From Sphingobium sp. YR768 (lineage in GTDB: Bacteria > Pseudomonadota > Alphaproteobacteria > Sphingomonadales > Sphingomonadaceae), in contig NZ_FOGE01000006.1 of the NCBI RefSeq assembly GCF_900111125.1, forward strand, positions 1 through 64,000: a stretch of DNA of 64,000 nt, in the 5' to 3' direction. The position numbers and the translations under genes were made by a program. Positions 50,577-61,310 of this stretch are shown here, piece after piece. The notes under the pieces are model-generated. The model made no database searches. It worked only from the letters and a program-made list of their open reading frames with translations, and was not told the origin of the DNA. Positions within the stretch are counted from its first letter, which is position 1, and the number at the start of each line of letters is the position of its first letter.

Positions 50577-51107
50577 ATGAGCAGCACCGAAGAACCCGAA
50601 CTTTTCTACATCGCCTATGACGCCTTCCTTGCCGATGTGCAGACGGTCGCGCGGCAGGTGGGCGGCGGCGACTGGACGCCCGATTTCATCATCGGCATCG
50701 GGCGCGGCGGGCTGGTGCCGGCGGTCTATATCTCGCACCAGTTGAAGCTGCCGATGCTGTCGATCGACCATAGCTCGAAAGTGCCGGGCTTTGCTGACGA
50801 ACTGCTGGGGAAGGTCGCGGCCAAGAGTGCGGCGGGCGTCAAGCTGCTGTTCGTCGACGATATCAATGATAGCGGCGGCACGATCGATTATATCCGCCAC
50901 CTTCTGCGCGACAATGGTTGCGACCAGGACAATCTGCGCTTCGCGGTGCTGATGAACAACAGCCGGTCGCGCCAGACGGTGGATTATTGGGCGAGCATGA
51001 TTGATCGCGACAGCGACAAGCGCTGGTTCGTCTTCCCCTGGGAATCGGTCGGCACGAACGACGATATCGTGGAAGAGGCGCTGTCGGTGCCCGAGAGGCT
51101 GTCCTGA
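50577..51107 (+). CDS. Purine (xanthine/hypoxanthine/guanine) phosphoribosyltransferase-like protein
   Basis: A 176-residue type I PRTase. The PRPP loop is visible in VKLLFVDDINDSGGTIDYI, preceded by IGIGRGGLVPAVYISHQL and followed by FAVLMNNSRSRQTVDYWAS. ATG 50577 is used; the longer frame upstream is not conserved-looking. It would salvage a free purine base to the nucleotide, or may be a regulatory PRTase. It is followed 2 bp later by the LOG-family gene, which works in the opposite direction. Confidence 0.82.
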   Translation: MSSTEEPELFYIAYDAFLADVQTVARQVGGGDWTPDFIIGIGRGGLVPAVYISHQLKLPMLSIDHSSKVPGFADELLGKVAAKSAAGVKLLFVDDINDSGGTIDYIRHLLRDNGCDQDNLRFAVLMNNSRSRQTVDYWASMIDRDSDKRWFVFPWESVGTNDDIVEEALSVPERLS

Positions 51108-51109
51108 GC

Positions 51110-51715
51110 ATGGACGTGCTTGGCCGCGACGGGCGGATGCGCATCTGTGTGTTCCTTGGTTCGTCGCCGGGGCGCTCGCCCATCTATCGGGAGGCGGCGG
51201 AAGCGTTTGGCACGTTGCTGGCCAAGCGGGGCATTGGCCTGGTCTATGGCGGCGGCACCGTCGGCCTGATGGGCGTGGTGGCCGATGCGGCCTGCGCGGC
51301 GGGCGGCGAGGTAATCGGCGTCATCCCCGAAGCGCTGCGCGCGCGCGAACATGATCATCAGGGGATCAGCGAATTGCATGTCGTGCAGACCATGCATGAG
51401 CGCAAGGCGCTGATGGCCAAGCTGGCTGACGGTTTCGTGACCCTGCCGGGCGGGATCGGCACCTTTGAAGAGATGTTCGAGGCCTGGTGCTGGTCGCAGC
51501 TTGGCTATCATGCCAAGCCGGTCGGGATGCTGGACGTTAACGGCTTTTACAGCGGCATGTCGGGCTTCATCGACCATGTCGTGACCGAAGGGTTCCTGAA
51601 GCCCGAACATCGCGCCATGCTGCTGGTGGAGAAGGACCCGGAAGTGATGCTCGACCGGATCGCGCAATATCTGCCACCCCGGACCGAACATTGGCTGGGC
51701 GATAATGATGTATGA
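51110..51715 (+). CDS. LOG-family nucleotide phosphoribohydrolase (cytokinin-activating type)
   Basis: A 201-residue Rossmann-fold protein with the LOG signature: CVFLGSSPGRSPIYREAA, VYGGGTVGLMGVVADAA, MHERKALMAKLADGFV and LPGGIGTFEEMFE, whose Glu residues are catalytic. LOG enzymes release the base and ribose-5-P from nucleoside monophosphates such as AMP or cytokinin nucleotides. Next to a PRTase and a purine operon it probably feeds nucleotides into base catabolism. It ends before the repeat 51755-51832. Confidence 0.86.
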   Translation: MDVLGRDGRMRICVFLGSSPGRSPIYREAAEAFGTLLAKRGIGLVYGGGTVGLMGVVADAACAAGGEVIGVIPEALRAREHDHQGISELHVVQTMHERKALMAKLADGFVTLPGGIGTFEEMFEAWCWSQLGYHAKPVGMLDVNGFYSGMSGFIDHVVTEGFLKPEHRAMLLVEKDPEVMLDRIAQYLPPRTEHWLGDNDV

Positions 51716-51754
51716 AGTGGCAACACCGAAGCGCTATTCCGGCTTTTAAAACCC

Positions 51755-51832
51755 CCGTTCGCCCTGAGCCTGTCGAAGGGCGCGTAAGGTACATGCCTAT
51801 CGCGCGTGCTTCGACAGGCTCAGCACGAACGG
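51755..51832. repeat. Palindromic intergenic repeat, family B
   Basis: CCGTTCGCCCTGAGCCTGTC is the start of the left arm (51755-51778); the right arm 51809-51832 is its reverse complement at 22 of 24 positions, with a 30-base loop. Such CTGAGCCTGTCGAAG palindromes are widespread in intergenic DNA of alphaproteobacteria. It lies between convergent genes and ends 3 bp before the adenine deaminase stop. Confidence 0.88.
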
Positions 51833-51834
51833 CT

Positions 51835-52854
51835 CTAGTTTAGCGTTTCTTCGACATACATGTCCAGCCGCTCCAGATGGGCGGCGACGGTCGGTTCGGG
51901 CAGGAAGGAACCGGTGAAGCTGTTGCGCGCCAGCGTGGCCAGTGCGGCGCGGTCCAGGCCCCGTGCCGCTGCGATCGCGCGATAATTGTCGCCGACATAG
52001 CCGCCGAAATAGGCGGGGTCGTCCGAATTGACGGTCGCCTTGAGGCCGGCCGCCAGCATCCGGTCGATAGGATGATCCTCGATCGCGTCGATGACGCAGA
52101 GCTTGAGGTTGGATAAAGGGCAGACGGTCAGCGTCATGCCTTCGCGCGCGAGGCGTTCGACCAGCGCCATATCCTCCAGCGCGCGATTGCCATGGTCGAT
52201 CCGGTCGACCTTCAGCACGTCCAGCGCTTGTATGACATAGGCGGGCGGGCCTTCTTCCCCGGCATGGGCGACGAGGCGCAGGCCCCGGTCGGCGGCAGCG
52301 GCGAATACGCACGCGAATTTTTCGGGCGGATGGCCCATTTCCGAGGAGTCGAGGCCGACGGCCGCGATCCGGTCAAGCCAAGGTTCCGCCATCGCCAGCG
52401 TTGCAAAGGCGGCGTCTTCGCTCAGATGGCGCAGGAAGCTGAGGATCAGGCTGCTGCTGATGCCCAGCCGGGTTTCGGCTTCGGCACAGGCGGACAGCAG
52501 GCCTTCGATCACTTCCGCGAAGGGGACACCGCGATCGGTGTGGGTCTGCGGATCGAACATGATTTCGGCATGGACTACGCCATCGGCGGCGGCCCGTTCG
52601 AAATAGGCGGCGGCCAGATCATGGAAATCCTGCCGCGTCCGCAGCACGTCCGCCCCGGCATAATAGATGTCGAGGAAATCCTGGAGATTGCCGAAGGCAT
52701 AGGCGGCGCGCACTTCCTCCACACTGGCATAGGGAATGGTCACGCCATTGCGCCGTGCCAGGGCGAACATGAGTTCGGGCTCCAGGCTTCCTTCGATATG
52801 CAGATGGAGTTCGGCCTTGGGCAGGCCGGTGATGAAAGCGTCGAGATCGGTCAT
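51835..52854 (-). CDS. Adenine deaminase (Add-like, Aah1 type)
   Basis: A 339-residue cytosolic member of the adenosine/adenine deaminase family. Seen: AELHLHIEGSLEPELMFALA, DFLDIYYAGADVLRT, LVAHAGEEGPP, RIDHGNRALED and the C-terminal NSDDPAYFGGYVGDNY; the last motif and the DIYYAG segment point to adenine rather than adenosine deaminases. It would convert adenine to hypoxanthine, the substrate of the xanthine dehydrogenase encoded upstream in the same operon. It is the last gene of the minus-strand purine series, 74 bp after the HAD gene. Confidence 0.85.
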   Translation of the reverse strand: MTDLDAFITGLPKAELHLHIEGSLEPELMFALARRNGVTIPYASVEEVRAAYAFGNLQDFLDIYYAGADVLRTRQDFHDLAAAYFERAAADGVVHAEIMFDPQTHTDRGVPFAEVIEGLLSACAEAETRLGISSSLILSFLRHLSEDAAFATLAMAEPWLDRIAAVGLDSSEMGHPPEKFACVFAAAADRGLRLVAHAGEEGPPAYVIQALDVLKVDRIDHGNRALEDMALVERLAREGMTLTVCPLSNLKLCVIDAIEDHPIDRMLAAGLKATVNSDDPAYFGGYVGDNYRAIAAARGLDRAALATLARNSFTGSFLPEPTVAAHLERLDMYVEETLN

Positions 52855-52928
52855 GGCGCGACTTTAGACAGGGACGGCGGCGCCCGCAAATGCAATCCCG
52901 GCCATGGCCCGTTGCCGCAAAGTGCGCA

Positions 52929-53624
52929 TCAGGCGATCGTACGGACCCAATCGGGCAGGTCGCCAAGGCGCTCCAGCAGGCGGAACCGGGCATGATCGTC
53001 GGGTACGCGGCCCATTTCATGCGCCCAGGCGCCCTCCTGCGGGATATAGGCGGCCCAGGCGCCCGCCTCCAGCGCGGGGTTGATGTCCGACCGCAGCGAA
53101 TCGCCGGCCATCACGGCTTCTTCCGCCGCGACGCCATATTGAGCGAAGATACGAGTGAAGGTTTCGGGCTTCTTGTCGCTGACGATCTCTATGCCGCTGA
53201 ACAAATCGCCCAGGCCCGACGCCGCCAGCTTGCTTTCCTGGTGCAGCAGGTCGCCCTTCGTCACCAGGACCACCCGGCCGATATCCGACAGCGCCTCAAG
53301 CGTTTCGTGGACATCGTCGAACAGTTCGACCGGATGCGCCAGAAGTGTACGTCCGGCGGCGAGAATATCGGTCACCAGCGATTTGGAGAGATTGTCCCCG
53401 GCCAGTTCCACCGCCGTCTCGATCATCGACAGGGTGAAGCCCTTGGCGCCATAGCCGTAAAGCTTGAGGTTGCGCGTTTCGCAGGTGATCAGCCGGTCGC
53501 GCGTGACATGATCATCGGCAAAGGGCTGGAGCATCGCCACCAGCGCTTCCTCGGTCGCGTTGAAGTGGCGCATATTGTGCCAGAGCGTGTCGTCGGCATC
53601 GAGGCAGATCAGCTTGATCGTCAT
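52929..53624 (-). CDS. HAD-superfamily phosphatase, probable nucleotidase
   Basis: A 231-residue haloacid-dehalogenase-fold hydrolase. Motif I is CLDADDTLWHN, motif II VVLVTKGD, motif III region SDKKPETF and motif IV MAGDSLRSDINPALEAG. ATG 53624 has GGAAAG five bases upstream. It sits 10 bp after the guanine deaminase gene in the purine operon, so removal of phosphate from purine nucleotides is plausible; many such HAD proteins act on other small phosphates. Confidence 0.8.
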   Translation of the reverse strand: MTIKLICLDADDTLWHNMRHFNATEEALVAMLQPFADDHVTRDRLITCETRNLKLYGYGAKGFTLSMIETAVELAGDNLSKSLVTDILAAGRTLLAHPVELFDDVHETLEALSDIGRVVLVTKGDLLHQESKLAASGLGDLFSGIEIVSDKKPETFTRIFAQYGVAAEEAVMAGDSLRSDINPALEAGAWAAYIPQEGAWAHEMGRVPDDHARFRLLERLGDLPDWVRTIA

Positions 53625-53634
53625 AGTCTTTCCA

Positions 53635-54915
53635 TCATGTGCGACCGGTGCGGGCGCCCATGACATAGGTGCCCGCAATTGCCCGGTCGTCCCCCAATAT
53701 CTGCAACGCGAAAAGCCGTTCGGCAAGGTCTGCGCCGGCAGTTCGTCGTGCGAGAAGTGGCGTTGCGGCCGGGTCCAGCACGATGAAGTCAGCCTCCTGC
53801 CCGGGCATCAGCCCGCCGACCTTGTCTTCGATATGCAGCAGCGCCGCGCTGCCTGCGGTGGCGAGGTAAAGCGCCCGGAACGGATCGAGCCGATGGCCAC
53901 GCATCAACCCGGCCTGATAGGCGACGCCAGCGGTGTGCAGCATGGAGAAGCTGGTGCCCGCGCCGACATCGGTGCCGAGGCCGAGTTTCAGGCCGTGGCG
54001 GTACGCCTGACTGAAATCGAAGAAGCCTGATCCCAGGAACAGGTTGGAGGTCGGGCAGACCGCTATGCCTGCGCCGCTTTCCTGCATGCGAGCGCAGGCG
54101 CGGTCGGACAGATGGACACCATGGGCGAAGACGGATCGGTCGCCGACAAGCCCGAAACGGTCATAGGCGTCGAGATAGTCGGCGGCATCCGGGAAGCGCG
54201 CGGCGACAGCCGCACATTCCCGTTCATTTTCGGCCAGATGGGTGTGCAGCAGCACGTCGGGATAGTCCGCCAGTAGCGTGCCTGCGACCCGGAGTTGTTC
54301 GTCCGAGGAGGTCAGGGCGAAGCGGGGCGTCACCGCATAGCCGAGGCGCCCCCTGCCGCGCCAATGGCGGATCAGGGTGTCGCTCTCCGTTCGGGCGCTG
54401 TCGGGCGTATCGGCCAGACCATCGGGGCCAAGGTCCATCAATATCTTGCCGGATATGATGCGCATGTTGCGGGCCAGCGCGGCCTCGAACAGGGCGTCGA
54501 CCGAATGGGCGTGGACGGTGGGGAAAACGAGCGCGCTGGTGGTGCCATTGCGCAGCAGTTCGTCAAGGAACAGCCCAGCGACCTGATCGGCATGGGCGCG
54601 ATCGGCGAAGGCCTTTTCCGCCGGGAAGATATGCCGATCGAGCCAGTCGAGCAGTTGTTCGCCATGGGAGGCGATCCGGTCCATCTGCGGATAATGGATA
54701 TGGGCGTCGATGAAGCCGGGGACGATCAGGCCCGGCAGCGTTTCGACCGGGATATCGGGATAGCGCGGCGCAAGATCGGCATAGGCGCCGCGCGCAACGA
54801 CGATGCCGTTTTCTACCAGCAGCAGCCCGTCGGGATCGTGGCGGATCGCATCGCTATTGAACAGCGGATCATGCGGTACGGACAGGATTTCGCCGCGAAA
54901 GGCCTGGACGGTCAT
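53635..54915 (-). CDS. guaD: Guanine deaminase
   Basis: A 426-residue zinc amidohydrolase that turns guanine into xanthine. Seen: PGFIDAHIHYPQMDRIASHG (metal HxH and the guanine-deaminase-specific His-Tyr-Pro-Gln), LLHTHLAENERE, VFAHGVHLSD, VCPTSNLFLGSG and GLGTDVGAGTSFSML. Overlap ATGA with xdhC joins it to the xanthine dehydrogenase genes that use its product. Confidence 0.93.
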   Translation of the reverse strand: MTVQAFRGEILSVPHDPLFNSDAIRHDPDGLLLVENGIVVARGAYADLAPRYPDIPVETLPGLIVPGFIDAHIHYPQMDRIASHGEQLLDWLDRHIFPAEKAFADRAHADQVAGLFLDELLRNGTTSALVFPTVHAHSVDALFEAALARNMRIISGKILMDLGPDGLADTPDSARTESDTLIRHWRGRGRLGYAVTPRFALTSSDEQLRVAGTLLADYPDVLLHTHLAENERECAAVAARFPDAADYLDAYDRFGLVGDRSVFAHGVHLSDRACARMQESGAGIAVCPTSNLFLGSGFFDFSQAYRHGLKLGLGTDVGAGTSFSMLHTAGVAYQAGLMRGHRLDPFRALYLATAGSAALLHIEDKVGGLMPGQEADFIVLDPAATPLLARRTAGADLAERLFALQILGDDRAIAGTYVMGARTGRT

Positions 54916-55832
54916 GGGCGCTCCAGTTGTAAAAGTTGGGCCAGCGCCGCGATGGCGATAACGTCCGGTTCCTTGCCAGCCACGCCCGCGACGCCGATCG
55001 GGCAGGTCAGGCGCGCGCGGGCCGTGTCGGGCAGGCCGTCCCGTTCCAGCCGGCTGTGGAAGCGGGCGCGCTTGGTCAGCGATCCGATCAGGCCGACAAA
55101 GGCGATCGGCGGGCGGCGCAAGGCTGCACTGGTCAAGAGATAATCGAGCGCATGGTCATGCGTCAGGATCAGCATCGCGGCGGCGTCCGGCGCTTCGGCG
55201 ACGCATTGGGCGATCGCATCTTCCGGCACGATAGCGACGCCATCGATCGTCTCGAACAAAGGGCGCGTGTCGAACCAGGCGAGGCGGAAGGGGAGCTGCT
55301 GGACATGGCGGGCGATCGCCTGACCGACATGCCCCGCCCCGAACAGATAGAGCGGGCGGCGGCGCTGGCCGATAATCTCGGCGAAAGTCATGCCCTCCCG
55401 TGGCCGGTCGCCGCGCGCGGACAGGAGGGTGGGTGCGGCCTGCGTGCTGACATGGCGCTTGATCCGGCCGGAATGCAGCGCGGACACCAGCACCCGCTCT
55501 TCCGCCGCGTCCGCCAGCCAGTCGAGTGCGGCCGGATCGAGATGTTCGATCAGCACCCGCACCCGCCCGCCGCAGCATTGGCCGAGCAAGGGGCCAAGCG
55601 GATAATCCTGCACTCGCCAACTGCCTGGAGGCAGCGCCAATATAGCATGGGCCTGCTCGATCGCCCGATGTTCCAGCTGCCCGCCGCCGATCGTGCCGAA
55701 CAGGCGATCCGCGCTGACCAGCATGCGCGTGCCCGCACCACGCGGGGCCGATCCTTCGCTCGCCAGCACGCTGACCAGTGCCGCCGGTTCCTGCGTCGCC
55801 ACGTCCCGCACCCATGTCAGCCATTCACTCAT
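54912..55832 (-). CDS. xdhC: Xanthine dehydrogenase accessory protein XdhC
   Basis: A 306-residue protein that binds and inserts the sulfurated molybdenum cofactor into XdhB. Seen: LVSVLASEGSAPRGAGTRML, FGTIGGGQLEHRAIEQA, LGQCCGGRVRVLIEHL and a C-terminal Rossmann domain (YLFGAGHVGQAIARHV, ILTHDHALDY, VGLIGSLTKRARF). ATG 55832 overlaps the xdhB stop as ATGA; the longer frame lies inside xdhB. Confidence 0.92.
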   Translation of the reverse strand: MSEWLTWVRDVATQEPAALVSVLASEGSAPRGAGTRMLVSADRLFGTIGGGQLEHRAIEQAHAILALPPGSWRVQDYPLGPLLGQCCGGRVRVLIEHLDPAALDWLADAAEERVLVSALHSGRIKRHVSTQAAPTLLSARGDRPREGMTFAEIIGQRRRPLYLFGAGHVGQAIARHVQQLPFRLAWFDTRPLFETIDGVAIVPEDAIAQCVAEAPDAAAMLILTHDHALDYLLTSAALRRPPIAFVGLIGSLTKRARFHSRLERDGLPDTARARLTCPIGVAGVAGKEPDVIAIAALAQLLQLERP

Positions 55833-58130
55833 GCAGCGCGGTGGCTCGCAATGGCGTGCAAGATTCGTTCGGGCGTGGCCGGCGCGTCGAGCGGAGGCAG
55901 ACTGCGCTTGTCCGGCGCAGTGGCGGCGATCGCCTGATTGAGCGCGGAAAAGACCGAGTTGGCCAGCATGAAGGGCGGCTCGCCCACCGCCTTGGACCGG
56001 TTGATGGTCGGCTGTACATTTTCGCCGTCCCACAGGCGGATCGACAGATGGCGGGGCCGGTCCGATGCGGTCGGGATCTTGTAGGTGGCGGGGGAGTGGG
56101 TCAGCAATCGACCCTTGTCGTCCCACACCAGTTCTTCGGTGGTGAGCCAGCCTTGCCCCTGCAGGAAACCGCCCTCAATCTGGCCGATATCGATGATGGG
56201 GTTCAGCGACTTGCCGACATCATGCAGGATATCGACCGCCAGCACCTTATGCTCGCCCGTCAGCGTGTCGATCGCGACTTCCGCGACGGCCGCGCCATAG
56301 GCGAAATAATAGAAGGGCCGCCCCTTATGCGTGGCGCGGTCATAGGCGATGTCGGGCGTGGCATAATAGCCGGTCGAGGAGAGCGAGATGCGGCCCATAT
56401 GCGCCTTGCGGCAGAGCGTGCCGAAGTCGAGGCACTCGCTGCCGATCTGCACGCCGTCCGGCGTGAAGAGGACGGCTACTTCCTCGCAGCCGAAGCTGCG
56501 CGCGGCGAAAGCGGTCAGCCGGTCGCGGATCGTCATCGCCGCATTATAGGCGGCCATGCCGTTCAGGTCCGCACCCGAAGACGCTGCCGTTGCGGAGGTG
56601 TTGGGCACCTTGTCGGTGCGGGTCGCGGTGATGCGGACCTGTCCGACTGGCAGGGCGAACACATCGGCCACGACTTGCGCGACCTTGATATAGAGGCCCT
56701 GGCCCATTTCGGTGCCGCCATGATTGATCTGGATGCTGCCATCGGCATAGACATGGACCAGCGCGCCGGCCTGATTGAGGTGGGTGGTGGTGAAGCTGAT
56801 GCCGAAGCGGACCGGGGTCAGCGCGATCCCCTTTTTCAGGACTGGATTGGCCGCATTGAAGGCAGCGATAGCCTCTCGCCGTGCATCATAGCGAGAGTCG
56901 GTGCGTAGCCGGTCGATCAGTTGCGGGGCGATATTGTCGGTGATCGTCATGCCATAGGGCGTGACGTCCCGGCCGGGACCATAGAGATTGGCAATGCGCA
57001 CGGCGAGCGGGTCCACGCCCAGATGCGCCGCGACATCGTCCATGATCCGCTCGATCGCCAGCATCCCCTGCGGCCCGCCGAACCCGCGAAAGGCTGTGGC
57101 CGACACCATATGGGTCTTCAGCCGCTCCGAGGCGATCTCGATATCGGGCAGATGATAGCAATTATCGGCATGGAACATCGCCCGGTCGTTGATCGCGGGC
57201 GACAGGTCCACGGTCGCGCCGCAACGGGAGGCAAGGCGGAGTTTGAGGGCGAGAACATGCCCCGCCGCATCGAAGCCGGCCTCATAATCGACGCGGAAAT
57301 CATGGCGCTTGCCGGTCATCACCATGTCATCGTCGCGGTCGCAGCGGAATTTGGCCGGGCGTCCGGTCTTGTGCGCCACCAGCGCGGCGGCGGCGGCGAA
57401 AAGGGCGGCCTGCGTTTCCTTGCCACCGAAAGCACCGCCCATGCGCCGCACCTCGACCATGACGTCGGCGGAAGAGCAATGGAGCATATGGGCGACCAGA
57501 TGCTGGACTTCGCTGGGATGCTGGGTGGAGCAGAGCAGGTGCATCTGCCCATCCTCGCCCGGCGTGGCGACCGCAACCTGCCCCTCCAGATAGAAATGAT
57601 CCTGCCCGCCCATGTCGAAGCCGCCGGTCAGGCGCAGCGGCGCGGTTTGCAGCGCTGCATCCGCATCGCCGCGCGCCATATGCTGGGTCGGTTCGATCAG
57701 CGATGCGGCGGCGCGCGCTTGTTCGACGGTCAGATGGGCGGGAAGCGGTGCATAGTCGATCTTGCCCAGTCGTGCGGCCCGTCGTGCGGCGCGCTGGCTG
57801 GTGGCGGCGACGAGGAAGATGGGCTGCCCGACGAAGAGCACTTCGCCGTCCGCCAGAAGCCGGTCGTCGCCCGCGACCGGGCTGACATCATTGGCGCCGG
57901 GAATATCGGCGGCGGTGTAGACCGCGACTACGCCGGGCGCAGCGCGCACGGCCGACAGGTCGACGGCGGTGATGCGCGCATGGGCATGGCTGCTCTGGCC
58001 GAAGGCAAGGTGCAGCATGGCCGCCGGTTCGGGTAAGTCGTCGGCATAGCGGGCCAGGCCGCTGACATGGAGCGGCGCGCTGTCATGCGGATTGGACGGT
58101 TTGGACAGGACCGGCCAGACGGGATCGCGC

Positions 58131-58138
<8 letters not shown>
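55829..58138 (-). CDS. xdhB: Xanthine dehydrogenase, molybdopterin-binding subunit
   Basis: A 769-residue large subunit that oxidises hypoxanthine and xanthine to urate. Seen: HVSGLARYADDLPEP at the start, GGAFGGKETQA with a substrate Glu, AFRGFGGPQGM with the substrate-contact Arg, DKVPNTSATAASSGADLNG and KAVGEPPFMLANSVF with the catalytic Glu. Length and motifs match Rhodobacter XdhB. ATG 58138 overlaps the xdhA end by 8 bp with GGAGCCGG just upstream. Confidence 0.94.
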
Positions 58139-59561
<1,423 letters not shown>

Positions 59562-59562
59562 C

Positions 59563-59892
59563 TCAACTGCCCCGGTAGGTCGAGTAGCCATAGGGCGATA
59601 CCAGCAGCGGGACATGATAATGGCCTTCGTCGGCGACACCGAAGTCGACAGTAACCACGTCCAGAAAGGGCGGGTCGGCCAACACCGTCGCGCGCGCCCG
59701 AAAATAGTCTGCGACACAGAAACGCAGGCTGTAGCGGCCCGGTTCGATCGGTGGGATGCCGGGGCAGCGACCGTCTGCATTAGTGGTTCCGGCGAAGATC
59801 AGGGTGCCGCTGGCGGTGAGCAACTGCAACGATACGCCTTCGGCCGGGCAGCCATGGGCGGTGTCGAGAACATGGGTGGACAGGCTGATCAT
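59563..59892 (-). CDS. hiuH: 5-hydroxyisourate hydrolase (transthyretin-like)
   Basis: A 109-residue enzyme that opens 5-hydroxyisourate to OHCU. Seen: LSTHVLDTAHGCPAEG at the N-terminus with catalytic His, PGRYSLRF with Arg, GHYHVPLLVSPYGYS with His, and the C-terminal Tyr-Arg-Gly-Ser signature. No signal peptide. ATG 59892 overlaps the stop of the flavoprotein gene as ATGA, so it directly follows the enzyme that should make its substrate. Confidence 0.95.
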   Translation of the reverse strand: MISLSTHVLDTAHGCPAEGVSLQLLTASGTLIFAGTTNADGRCPGIPPIEPGRYSLRFCVADYFRARATVLADPPFLDVVTVDFGVADEGHYHVPLLVSPYGYSTYRGS

Positions 59893-61307
59893 GCCGCCTC
59901 CTCCTGACGCGGCCATTGGCCCAGAAATTCCGTCTCGTCATAGGCGATCAGGTCGGCGATCAGTGCTTCGCCATCATCCAGGAACAGCTGATCGGTTACG
60001 CCTCGGATCAGGCGGGGGAGAGCGGTCTGGAGGCCCGACAAGGCGGAGGCGGAGAGGCCGAGGCTGATCAATGCCGAATAGTTGAAGGCGAACAGACCGT
60101 GCAGGGTGCTGGCATCGCCATTCTCGCGCGGCAGCAGTTCGAAACCGGCGCCGAGATAGGGGTGGGCGTCGATCAGCGCATTTTCTTCGCCGGGCGGTGG
60201 TGTGTAAATATCGGCCCAGCGCGCGATATAGGGCGCGACCTGCGCCAGTTCGGGCCGCAGGCCGGGGTCGCTGATCAGACCGGTGGAAAGCACCACGAAA
60301 TCAAAGTCATGATGCCCCTGCGGCGTGGTGACGCGCACCTGTCCATTTCGCTGTTCGACGGCGGTCCAGGGCGATCCCAGATGCAGGTCGAAACCGGGCC
60401 AACCGGCGGCGCGCTCGAACGTGTCGTTGGTCGGTGGCTGGTTATGGCCAAGGAAGCTGGCCATCACGGCATATTTCTCCGCGTCCGAGAGAGCCGGATA
60501 GCGGCCTGTGAAGCCGACCCGCTCCATGAAGCGGATGGGGTTGATGCGCGGCAGGATCTTGCGGCGGATGAAGACATGCGCCTGCGCCACGCCCAGCGCC
60601 AGAGCATGATTTGCATTGTCGAAAGCGGAGGCGCCGCCGCCCAATATGCCTATCCGCTTGCCCGCCAGTGCGGCATAGTCGATCGCTTCGCTGGTATGGG
60701 CGTAGAGGTTGCGGGGCAGGGCGTCGCGGATCATGGCGGGCGTATGCCATTCGCCGCCCCCCTGAATGCCGGTCGCCAATATGACCTTGCGCGCCAGCAA
60801 CGGTTCCTGCCCGTCCAGATGCAACCTGTGCAGGCCGTCACCCAGGGGTTCGATCAGGGTCAGGCGCGTGTCGTTGCGCACCGGCAGCGCCAGCACCCGG
60901 CGATACCAGCGCAGATAATCCATCCAGTCGCCACGCGCGATCTTGTCGATCGCATCCCATCCGGCGGCGCCATGCTGGGCCTCCCACCAGGCGCGGTAGG
61001 TGAGGGCGGGGACGCCGAAGTCGATGGGATTGAGAGTCTTGGGCGTGCGCAGCGTGATCATCCGCGCATAGCTTTCCCATGGGCCTTCCAGGCCCACGGG
61101 GCTTTCGTCGATGATCAGGATGTTGGACACCCGCTCGCGCAGCAGGCCGAAGGCCGCCGCCAGCCCGCTTTGCCCGCCGCCGACGATGACGACGTCATGG
61201 ACATGGCCCTGCGGATGGGTGCGCGGCCGGGTCCAGTCCGCGCCGCCAAAGCCGATGAGGCTCAGTTGCCGGGCGAGGTCGGCTTCAAGGGCGGGCAGGC
61301 CGCTCAT
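59889..61307 (-). CDS. FAD/NAD(P)H-dependent urate hydroxylase, HpyO-like
   Basis: A 472-residue two-dinucleotide-fold flavoprotein. Seen: VVIVGGGQSGLAAAFGLLRE for FAD, ESPVGLEGPW, KVILATGIQGGGEW, a second Rossmann motif IGILGGGASAFDNANHALAL, and VVLSTGLISDP. It is related to FMO-type monooxygenases, not to HpxO (PHBH-type), uricase or membrane PuuD. HpyO of Xanthomonas is a flavoprotein of unrelated sequence to HpxO that converts urate to 5-hydroxyisourate. The placement between OHCU decarboxylase and HIU hydrolase, with no other urate oxidase in the window, supports this role. ATG 61307 has GGAGG seven bases upstream; that site lies in the repeat 61311-61445. Confidence 0.72.
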   Translation of the reverse strand: MSGLPALEADLARQLSLIGFGGADWTRPRTHPQGHVHDVVIVGGGQSGLAAAFGLLRERVSNILIIDESPVGLEGPWESYARMITLRTPKTLNPIDFGVPALTYRAWWEAQHGAAGWDAIDKIARGDWMDYLRWYRRVLALPVRNDTRLTLIEPLGDGLHRLHLDGQEPLLARKVILATGIQGGGEWHTPAMIRDALPRNLYAHTSEAIDYAALAGKRIGILGGGASAFDNANHALALGVAQAHVFIRRKILPRINPIRFMERVGFTGRYPALSDAEKYAVMASFLGHNQPPTNDTFERAAGWPGFDLHLGSPWTAVEQRNGQVRVTTPQGHHDFDFVVLSTGLISDPGLRPELAQVAPYIARWADIYTPPPGEENALIDAHPYLGAGFELLPRENGDASTLHGLFAFNYSALISLGLSASALSGLQTALPRLIRGVTDQLFLDDGEALIADLIAYDETEFLGQWPRQEEAA

Positions 61308-61310
61308 ATC

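Noticed and set aside
51835..52854. Annotated as adenosine deaminase
   Set aside because: The DIYYAG and SDDPAYFGGYVGDN segments fit adenine deaminases of the Add-like family better, and an adenosine deaminase is already exported in the same region.
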